Origin: Leptodactylus fallax
Taxonomy: Eukaryota > Chordata > Amphibia > Anura > Leptodactylidae
Reading direction: 5' to 3'
DNA: 64,000 nucleotides
NCBI GenBank assembly: GCA_947044405.1
Contig: CAMRHE010000167.1
Location: 3,703,001-3,767,000 of the forward strand
In this document: piece after piece, positions 55,968 through 64,000 of the stretch
Layout: every line of letters starts with the position of its first letter
Position numbering within the stretch: the stretch's first letter is position 1
The notes under the pieces: model-generated
The model's database searches: none
What the model was told of the DNA's origin: nothing
What the model saw: only the letters and a program-made list of their open reading frames with translations
Made by a program: the position numbers and the translations under genes

Positions 55968-56149
55968 TTAACGGCAGAAGTGCTGGAAGTATGGGGCATT
56001 CTCACTGAAGCCAAGGTGTAGTCCTCTGGCAGCAGTGAAGAACTGCACATGGTGTGCCAAACTTTCTTATTTTGTCATGTTCGTTGGCATTTTTCACTGG
56101 ATCTGTAAATGAGCCCCACACACAAATGTAAACAGAGCCTTATGATGTT

Positions 56150-56450
56150 CTGTAGCAGGAGAGGTGTGTATTACGATGTGCTACAGCAGCTGAGGTTTAT
56201 TAGTAGGAGAGGTATGTATTATAATGTTCTGTAGCAGCTGAAGTGTGAAGTATGATATTCTGTAGCAGCTGAGTCGTATGTCCTTAGGTTCTGCAGTAGA
56301 TGTGGTATGAATAATTAGGTTCTGCAGTGGCTGTGGTGTGTATAGTGATGTTCAGTAGCTAGAAAGTTGTGCATAATGAGGTTCTGCAGCAGCATAGATG
56401 TGTATTATGATGCTCTTCAGCACCTGAGGTGTGTATTATGAGGTATTGCA
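56150..56450 (+). repeat. Degenerate ~45-bp tandem repeat
   Basis: Successive variants of attatgatgttctgtagcag followed by ctgaggtgtgt recur about every 45 bp with many substitutions. An old, diverged minisatellite. Confidence 0.7.
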
Positions 56451-56675
56451 ATATCATAACATTTTTGCACTGGGTATGCCAGTGTGTTAAAATGGCCATG
56501 GATAGATGGTGTTAGTAAAGAGCCTGAGAGTGGGACTTAGGGTAAAACAATAGGCAGCTTGCGGCGAGGGTTGGAAACTGTAAGGGAAGCAGAAGCAGGA
56601 AAAAGCAGGAAATATTAAGGAACCTTTGGAAAAGGGGAATTAGGCAGGTATCCTGCAAGGACCAAGGAAACAGTA

Positions 56676-56935
56676 AAGCTAGGTTCACATCTGCGTAGGA
56701 GACTCCGCCTAAAATCGGCAGAGAGAAAAATCCTGCTTCAAGGACTTTTCTCTCCGCCGGTTTCAGTATAAAAACGGAGGAAACCCGACTTACACCCAGC
56801 TGATCCCATTATAGTCTATGGGGTCCACAGGTGTCCGCGGGTAACCACTTTTTTAACGGATGGGCTCTTCGTCTTTCAGGTCCCCATGCAGACCCTAATG
56901 ACAGAGAGACAAACGCTAGTGTGAACCTAGTGTAA
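56676..56935. mobile_element. MITE (ctaggttcacat / gtgtgaacctag family), second copy
   Basis: Inverted ends ctaggttcacatctgcg and cgctagtgtgaacctag. The interior (ggacttttctctccgccggt, cattatagtctatggggtcc) is shared with 51772-52016. Non-coding. Confidence 0.7.
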
Positions 56936-57239
56936 GAAGCCAGGGAGAGGAGAATGAGAAACCATTAAACACTTCTTGGAAACACCTAGGAGGTCGCAAT
57001 AAGCAGCCTGTGGGAAGGAACAAGGAGGAAACGGTAATAAGGCTAATGAGAATAAGGAAAGGAAAAACAGTAAGCAGCATGCAAAGAGAAGGATTAAACA
57101 TCCTGCCAGGAGAGAGAAGCAATACTGCAGCATATTGTGGCACCCATACATAGGAGATGCAGTATGTATTCTGTAATTGTATGGCTCACATACACCTAAG
57201 CTGGAATGTGAGTGCAGTCTACTTCTACCGCCAAGAGCA

Positions 57240-57478
57240 GGAGGAGCCAGCAAAGGGTAATGCTGCCTTTCAATGTTGGTACCTGGGTTCAAATCCAACC
57301 AATGGCAACATTTGCATGGAGTTTGCATACTTCCTCATGATTGTGTGGGCATCTTCCCATACTTCAAAGACATAATGATAGGTAATTTAGATTTTGAGCC
57401 TTACTGAGAAGGCCTACTGCTGACAATGTTTTTAAGGCAATGAGGCATATATTGATGCTATATAAGGATATGAAACAA
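57240..57478 (+). mobile_element. tRNA-derived SINE
   Basis: tRNA-like head with a B box ggttcaaatcc at 57286-57296. Then come gcaacatttgcatggagttt, cttcaaagacataatgatag and ttagattttgagcc, ending in atgctatataaggata, the shared 3' tail type of L2-mobilised SINEs. It has mutated but is nearly full length. Confidence 0.7.
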
Positions 57479-57504
57479 ATAGTGGCCTGTGGCACTGCAC
57501 TTAA

Positions 57505-57790
57505 AGAGGACCTTTCATGCTATCAGAGATGTGCAGTATTACATTCAGTGCACTTTCAGCCTCCCTGGTATGCGCCCCGGTGTTTGAGATATTGGTGCAA
57601 TTAGTTTCAGCACTGATATATCTCCTCATTGTCAGAAAGGTGGGCCTTACAGCCTAGCGGTCTTGCACTGTTAGGGGGGGGGGGATTGAACTTTCTGACA
57701 ATGGCTGTTAACTTTCTGACAGTGGAGCGATATCGGTACCAAAACTAATGGCACTGATGTTTTTAACCATTCTAATTTTGGCAGTACACA
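57505..57790. mobile_element. TTAA-type MITE fragment
   Basis: Starts after TTAA (57501-57504) with agaggacctttcatgc. Internal inverted stretches (gaaagtt/aactttc around cattgtcagaaagg) suggest a palindromic MITE; the right end is unclear. A similar left end lies at 32382. Confidence 0.4.
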
Positions 57791-57829
57791 ATTGTTTTCC
57801 ACAATACCTGTCAAGTTGTTCCTAATTAG

Positions 57830-58148
57830 AACCAGGGGAGATGAAAAAAATAAAAACATGCTCACCTGTCCCAGATGCTCCGGTGTCCTCCCAGGCGGGT
57901 CTAGTCCTATCAGCTGCCTTCTTGCTGATGAATTTTTTGCCAGCTGTAACATCCCCAGTTCCCTTCTTGAGGCCGCTGATTGGCCTCAGCTGTCACGAGT
58001 GGTGGGTACTTCCGCCAGAAGACAACGGAACTACAGGATTGGACTGTGCGGGGAGGCACTGGAGCACCAGGGACAGGTGAGTATGGTTTTATTTTTTTCA
58101 TCTTCCCAGGCCTAATTAATAGATAAGATTTTAGGCTATACAACCCCT
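57830..58148. mobile_element. TTAA-type palindromic MITE, left end lost
   Basis: Inverted arms gctcacctgtcccagatgct and ctggagcaccagggacaggtgag; the right end ggctatacaacccct is followed by TTAA at 58149-58152. Related to 55764-55967. The short frames across it are not genes. Confidence 0.6.
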
Positions 58149-58419
58149 TTAACAGTGAGTGGACGGGGAAGGTTTGTTCTCTCTTCACACACTGAATGGA
58201 GAGGGGAGAAGCTAGTTCTCTTTATAGCCTCTACATGTCTGCAGACAGCTTTCTCTATGCACAGCAGGCATTGAGAGCATTCTTCAGCTTCTACATTCTT
58301 CTTCTATATGCTTTTTAATAGCTGTTTGTATTATTGCCGATGAGATATTAGTCACAGACAGCAAGCAGCTTTCCGGACTATGCATAGATTTTTCTTTTTC
58401 TGTGTCAGAAATCTGTTTA

Positions 58420-58640
58420 GTTGCATCATGCCCTGTATTTGCAGTCTAGTGTCCCTGGATCTCCTACAATATATAATATTCTCTTGGGCTTTTCTCAGCT
58501 ATTTGTTTGCTATTTTACTGTTACTCCTAGCAGAATTACACGTAAAGAAATTAGTAGTAATAGTAATGGATTGGGGAGTGGGTCAGATTGCTCCTTATTT
58601 TATCTGCCCCTAGCCTCAGGGAGAAAACTAAAATGTGTTG
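58420..58640 (-). repeat. Unclassified repeat, second copy, inverted
   Basis: Reverse complement of the repeat at 53160-53440, here without the L2 tail: ctcttgggcttttctcagct, tttgctattttactgttact. Flanking 58153-58419 and 58641-59750 hold nothing recognisable. Confidence 0.5.
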
Positions 58641-59759
58641 TAGCCATAATGGGCTATTAGCAGTAAAAAAAACTATAGGGACCACGTACAAATGGTTATA
58701 CAGCCAGAGAACATATTACCCTGTAAAACCCTGCAGATTTTTCAGATTTTCATGAAACCTCAGATACCCTTTAATGGGATCTAAAATGAGAAGATTTGTG
58801 CTGCTAAACATGACATTGTTGAGAGGCCCTGTTAGGAATTTTGCATCGGCCAAGAGCTTCAAGTTATGCAAATACGGGTGATTTTGTGGGATAATGTGGT
58901 GAATATTCTTTTGTGGGGAAAATGCAAAATTTGAACAAATTTATCTTAACTGGTGTTGATGATTTAACAGCAAGTAATACTAAAATTACAGAGCAGCACT
59001 GACGTTGCTGCAATGTAGACAACAACCATAGCAGCATATGGCTGCTGAGTTTTTTGATTTGACCATAAAGAGGCTGCATGTTTTTACCAAAAAAGAGCTC
59101 TTTCACCGTCAAAGCCATGTGGTCTTAATCAATTTCAAAACTGTAGCTGCCGCATGCTGCTGTTTCCATCCATATTGTGGCCGCTTAAGAGATGCACCAT
59201 ATGACCCTACTCTAAGTGAAATGTTATAAGACAGTCTATTACACATGCATACATAAATTGCTCTGGTGGTTCTCAGAGCTGGAAATGTTAGAGATAGTAG
59301 TAATCAAACAGACATGGAATATATGGCCATATGTATCTGGATAGCCATGCAATTTCATAGACAAACCTAGTAGTAGTATGGATTATACTGAAGAGCTCAG
59401 TCAGTCATTATGCTGTACTGTTATAGCTTGCCACCTTTTGCCACGTTATTTTGTGAAATTTATGATCTACAAGCTTTGCCCGGACCAGCTGCATGCCAGC
59501 TTAGAAAGACCATGCATAATACCAAGTATCAAACGGAGTGACAATATGCTCCACTGGACTTTAGAGTGATAAGATACCTGGCAGTCAGATGGTTAAATCT
59601 GGGCTTCTTGGATGTGTAGAGAATAGTATCTATGGAAATGTACAGTGCATACTGTGCTGTTTGTACTATACTATTTAATAAAAATAATGTAGACAATTGT
59701 TTGCTGCTAGCTTTATGGCAACGGTTCAGGAAAGGCCATTTCTAGTTCCAGCATGGCTG

Positions 59760-60045
59760 TGCCTAATGCACCACGTCAGTGTTTCGAAGACATACAGTTT
59801 TGGCAAGTTTGATTTGGAAGAAGTTGAGTGGCTGCATAGATTCATGACATCAATCCCATTGTACATCTTTTGGATGAACCAGAATGGAGATTACGAGCCA
59901 GGCTTTCTCATCCAACATCAGTGTCTGACCTCACAAGTACTGTTCTGGCTGAATGGGAAAAGATAATAACAGACATACTCCAAAACCTTGCGGAAAGCCT
60001 TCCCACAAGAGTTTTACATCCACTTCACTGCAATCCATTAAAATA
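59760..60045 (+). pseudogene. Old Tc1/mariner transposase C-terminal fragment
   Basis: From about 59838 one frame reads HDINPIVHLLDEPEWRLRAR and LSHPTSVSDLTSTVLAEWEK, then IITDILQNLAESLPTRV, which is the end of a Tc1-type transposase. The conserved NPIEHLWDELE is recognisable, with the catalytic Glu replaced by Val. Upstream, YSFGKFDLEEVEW is in another frame. No inverted repeats remain, so this is an ancient copy. Confidence 0.65.
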
Positions 60046-60489
60046 GATAAGATTCAGATTTGCAGCTTGTACTCTACATATTTAATGAAATATTTTGCAG
60101 ATATTGTTTTGTAAAATAAGTTTGTAATAATTTTTTTATTGTATTATTTCTCAAAACCTGAGGACTGAAGTATATCTTACACTGTTAGTAAATAAGAATA
60201 ACCTCCAAATATAGTTAATCTATCTATTCTACAAATATGCTGTAGGTGAATAAAGAAAAATTATGACATATCTGTGGTACAGCATTTGACATAACCGAAA
60301 CAATTATAAGTATTCTCATAGCTTATATTCTTGTTGCAAACTATATAAATCTAAATGACATTTTTGTATCCAGAAGCTCCTTTCAGCACAGCATTCCTCG
60401 AAATTCCAGGTGCCCTGTCTCTTCCATGGTCAGGAAGGATGCATTTGTTTAAATACTCATCATTTCTAGGAGGAGTAAAGGAGCCACAG

Positions 60490-60764
60490 TCAAATCTTCT
60501 TCCCAGAGTGTATTAAAATGAGCTTGCGCTCAAGCACAGGACTAAACACAAGACAAAAACGATTTTGTCCTGCAGATTAATAGCTTAATCACTGGGAAAT
60601 CCCATTCCACAGTCAGGCAAGCAGTAACAAGAGGGCAGTACCCACCAAGCACTACTATTATGACTCCTGGAAAAACTGAAGAAATGTTTTAACCTATTGA
60701 CACATCCCCCTCTGCTGATTCATGATCTAAGAGCTTTATATAGGAGGGAACCAAACCCTTCCTC
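60490..60764 (+). promoter_or_regulatory. Candidate host promoter with kappa-B-like site and TATA box
   Basis: Complex, non-repeat sequence ending in a TATA box (tttatatagg, 60735-60744). It lies 28 bp upstream of a full initiator match tcagtct (A at 60765). At 60594-60603 gggaaatccc fits the NF-kappa-B consensus. A homeodomain-like attaatagcttaat precedes it (60576-60589). Spacing of TATA and initiator is exactly as expected; the factor sites are matches only. Confidence 0.45.
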
Positions 60765-60813
60765 AGTCTATACAGCTGCAACTCAGAGAGCTACAAGAAA
60801 GCCAACAACCAGG
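60765..60813 (+). other. Candidate non-coding first exon of a host gene
   Basis: From the predicted start, 49 nt run to agg|gtaggt, a reasonable 5' splice site. No ATG lies within it. The following 2 kb contains no clear second exon, so if real the gene continues beyond long introns, possibly outside the window. The gene is not identified. TATA-driven genes with a short untranslated first exon are common among secreted and tissue-specific products. Confidence 0.35.
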
Positions 60814-62755
60814 GTAGGTTACATCTGGATTCTATTATGTTGCTCATATTCTCACATATTTGCAGTTTTCTTTATATTTTAACTAGAACTAATTTCTTTT
60901 GAAATCTTCTTTATGTTCACTAGGTGGAATTATAATATTTGTATGAAAATTTCTTAGCGGATTTTCACATATTTTATGAACTGATCTTGTTTTATTTATT
61001 ATTATTATTTTGATTACTTATATAGCACCATCATATTCTGCAGCGCTTTATTCTTATTTTATTTGTATGCACTGATCTTTACAGACAGTGAAATATGTTT
61101 TGCAAGCTAAACCTAATCTAAACTTAATAATAAGGAAACCCACAACCTGATGATTGAGATTTCTTTCCCTAAAATTGCATTGTACAGTAGGTATAGCCTA
61201 TATAAAAAGTATCATGTCTTAAGAAACTGCTAATACAACATATTTTGCATGTCTCTCTATGGCTTCAATGTTTAGTGTGTGTCCACTTCAGTCTACAGAA
61301 TGAATGATTCAAGCACATTTGCATTGCTGAGGTTCTTCTAGGACACATTTTGAAACCTGTATATTTAAACAATGATTTTACATGTATTTCACTAAGATGA
61401 ATGTGCTTAAAATGAATCCAACTCGGCACAAAGCTTATATTGAAACATTTCCAATGCAATGTGTCACAAGCCAAAAACACTCAGTAATCCACATGTATTG
61501 TTGAAGTGCAGAGATTTCAGACCTAGAAGAGTTGACTTGGAAACTTTCCAATTAAAATGATGTTACTTTTGGATATAGATACAGTCATTCAGCGGATGTA
61601 AAATACAATATTGGGACCACATGAATATGTTTGTCAGGAAATCCTTCTACATGGACAAGACAATGTCTTGGCTAAGTTCAAAGTGTTTCCAAGACAAAAT
61701 GCAGCCTGTATACAGTCCTTGTAGTGAGATATTTACTGCAATAAGGTCTCTCTGAAAAGAAAAGAAGAAATTTGTTCAGAGCACTACTCCCTGTGAATGA
61801 GCGCCATGAAAGTGATCATGTTAGATGAAGCTTCTTGTAAAGGCACATGACTGAAATGAACTCAATGGAGCCTTTCAGCATCCAGCGCTCATTACATTAA
61901 CATTTTTATTATTACATTTTTTTGGTTTATGTTTTGTCTTTCATGTTTCCTTCCCAATAGTTCCCTAGTTTCTTCTACTGGGATCTGTTCATAGGAAGTA
62001 AGACTTGTTTTATGCCGCTTTAGATGTTCCCATGATCCTATAGAAATATTAGCAAAGTAGCTCAATGCTTATCAGTTCAGGTGAGGAATTAGCTTTGTAT
62101 TTTACATTTGTAATGTCACATCATCGAGATGTTCACGTGATAGAACTTTAAGGGTTATTCCAATCTTATCTCTGCAAATTGCTGCCAAAATGGGAATATC
62201 TGCTCCCAAGTCAAAACCCCTAGCTGAGCAGTCCTGCTCTACCCTGTTTCTGGAACTCCCTTAGAGGAGAATTGGATCTATGGAAACAGTGTAGCATATT
62301 TAACTATGCTGTTTCCCTAAATATGAAGGTACAGAAATAGTGTAGCTTTACTGTGCTATACCTCTATGGGTGATAAAATTAGTGTCACTGTGAAAGATGG
62401 ACAGGACAGTGAACAAAGGAACCTTGTGCAAGAACATCATATGGGCCTTTTGATTCCTAATCATAGAGCACCCCTTATGTCTCTCTTTCAGCCCTCCTCT
62501 AACTGTAGGCTGCTAATTTGTTAGCTCAGTCCCTTACATACAATCTATTACTTTATATTAAGCACCACATTCTGACAAAGAAAAGTTGCAAATGTTAATG
62601 CACGCCACGTTTGTTAAAAATTTGTGACTTTTTGCAGTTTAGCATTTGTTTTGCTACTTGCAGAAGTCATGAGAGAAATGCATGTGGCATGGCAGGAGGG
62701 GGCAGGCCTCGCTTGACCCAACATATCTACTATAACTTATGCCGGTAATCGGTGA
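60814..62755. other. AT-rich sequence, no gene recognised
   Basis: Possible intron 1 of the candidate gene. The only repeat seen is a short L2/SINE-type 3' tail on the minus strand (61000-61055: ttattattattattttga, atatagcaccatcatattct). Confidence 0.4.
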
Positions 62756-62857
62756 AATTTTATTTATTTTATATGCTTACTTATATAGCGCCATCATATT
62801 CCGCAGCGCTTTACAGATATTGTCAGTCACTGTCCCATATAGGGCTCACAATCTATA
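62756..62857 (-). mobile_element. SINE/L2-type 3' tail
   Basis: On the minus strand: gtgagccctatatgggacag, tgtaaagcgctgcggaatat, ggcgctatataagtaagc, the 3' domain shared by the tRNA-SINE and its LINE partner. The hAT copy D starts directly at its end. Confidence 0.65.
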
Positions 62858-64000
62858 CAGGGGCGTAACTATCGGGGTAGCAGCGGTAGCAGCTGCCACA
62901 GGGCCCGGGACATTATGGGGCCCCCGATGCTTTTTTTTTTTTTTAATAGGCCGTTACCTATATATACTTAGTCCGGACCCTATATACTTACCGTTCCCCG
63001 GGGTCCCGCTCACGGCTGCCTGCGCTTCCGAGTCTGCGGAGGCGGCTGTGAGCAGGAGCGGGGATCGGTATGTGAGGCAGAGGGCCGAACCCCACAATCA
63101 CTACTATCATTACAGTATACTCCGGGGTCTTTTCAGAGGCCCAGGGAAGGTGAGGGAACATAAAAAACAATGTACTTACCTCTCTAGCGCTTCTCCAGGC
63201 TTCGGGCCTGTTTGGTGACGTCCCAGACGTCAGCCGACGTCATTTTGCGTCGCGAAGCCCTCCTGCAACATGTGACGCTGGCCTTGTCCAAATTGAAGAA
63301 GGCCGAAGTAGCAGGGAGTGGACCGGAGCGAGGAACAGGTAAGCAACGTTGTTTTTTTTTATGTTTCTATCCTCCCCTGGGTCTCCAATCATTATACTCT
63401 GGGGTCTGAAAAGACTCCAGAGTATAATAATTGTTCATGGGTGGTCCACAATGGGACATATAATAGTGTGTGCAGGGGCCACTATGGGAAATAATAGTGT
63501 GTGCAGGGGCCACTATGGGGAATGATACTGTGTGCAGGGGTCACTATGGGGCAAAATACTCAGTGCAGGGGCCACTATGGAATATAATACTGTGTGCAGG
63601 GGCCACAATGGGGAATAATAGTGTGTGCAGGGGCCACTATGGGGCAAAATACTCATTGCAGGGGCCACTATGGGATATAATACTGTGTGCAGGGTCCACT
63701 ATGGGGCATAATACTGTGTGCTTTGGCCACTATGGGATATAATACTGTGTGCAGGGGCCACTATGGGGAATGATACTGTGTGCAGGGGCCACTATGGGGC
63801 ATGATACTGTGTACAGGGGCCACTATGGGACATGATACTGTGTGCAGGGGCCACTATGGGACATGATACTGTGTGCAGGGGCCACTATGGGACATGATAC
63901 TGTGTGCAGGGGCCACTATGGGACATGATACTGTGTGCAGGGGCCACTATGGGACATGATACTGTGTGCAGGGGCCACTATGGGACATGATACTGTGTGC
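62858..64000 (+). mobile_element. hAT minisatellite MITE, copy D (continues past window end)
   Basis: Starts caggggcgtaactatcgggg, as copy A, then tagcagctgccacagggccc, a T-run, a GC-rich core, the hairpin halves at about 63112-63140 and 63390-63430, and the array from 63440. The internal text ttggtgacgtcccagacgtc is shared with copies A and B. The 3' end is outside the window. Confidence 0.85.
63440..64000 (+). repeat. 31-bp minisatellite, 18 or more units, homogenised at the end
   Basis: Units of aggggccactatggggaatg followed by atactgtgtgc. From about 63800 onward six or more successive units are almost identical (gggacatgatactgtgtgc), unlike the diverged units before them, which points to recent local expansion. 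The array reaches the last base of the window. Confidence 0.95.

Noticed and set aside
57286..57296. tRNA gene suggested by the B-box match
   Set aside because: The sequence continues into the SINE body and tail and does not fold as a complete tRNA by inspection; it is the head of a SINE.
60922..60965. Second exon with ATG after a 3' splice-site-like ttcactag
   Set aside because: The frame atgaaaatttcttag closes after four codons, so it gives no coding support.

Overview
The window is vertebrate genomic DNA, most likely from a frog (anuran). It is AT-rich with scattered GC-rich islands, has no operons or compact genes, and is packed with transposable elements of kinds known from amphibians: Penelope-like, Ngaro/DIRS, L1, L2, Tc1/mariner, hAT, TTAA-flanked MITEs and tRNA-derived SINEs. 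No complete functional host gene is visible. Almost every substantial reading frame belongs to a broken transposable element. Two exceptions may be host-derived: a long coiled-coil reading frame (19.55-21.59 kb, minus strand) inside an LTR element, and a TATA/initiator promoter with a short first exon near 60.74-60.81 kb.

Layout. 0-5.5 kb: a Penelope-like element (RT tail, GIY-YIG endonuclease, hammerhead-like core, tandem and inverted pseudo-LTR pieces) invaded by two hAT MITEs that carry a 31-bp minisatellite; both have 8-bp target duplications. 5.5-9 kb: small MITEs and unclassified GC-rich repeat. 9-13.8 kb: a decayed Ngaro-type tyrosine-recombinase retrotransposon (Gag, RT/RNase H, recombinase, SGNH hydrolase-like ORF). 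14.0-14.7 kb: a solo LTR. 15.7-16.6 kb: a second Penelope-like copy (minus). 17.5-18.1 kb: a TTAA MITE. 18.6-26.0 kb: an LTR element on the minus strand whose interior carries a coiled-coil ORF instead of pol; its 5' LTR is split by an L2 LINE (22.4-24.9 kb) and another insert.

27.7-41.3 kb is a Tc1/mariner field with five different Tc1-like copies plus hAT elements. It includes a nested stack: Tc1 remnant > hAT (37258-40959) > TTAA element (37671-40132) > Tc1 (38518-40107). 41.9-43.1 kb: a MITE split by a second solo LTR of the 14-kb family. 43.2-43.7 kb: a ~500-bp imperfect palindrome. 43.75-49.08 kb: a full-span L1 with a 15-bp target duplication, whose ORF2 has lost the RT catalytic palm. 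49-64 kb: mainly unique-looking sequence with MITEs, SINE pieces and further minisatellite-bearing hAT copies; the last one runs off the window end.

The elements do not work together as a pathway; they form a layered insertion record. Target duplications, terminal repeats and interruptions give the relative order of insertion, and stop codons, frameshifts and lost catalytic residues indicate that none of the autonomous copies here is functional as it stands. All family assignments come from reading motifs, termini and target duplications by eye, without database searches.
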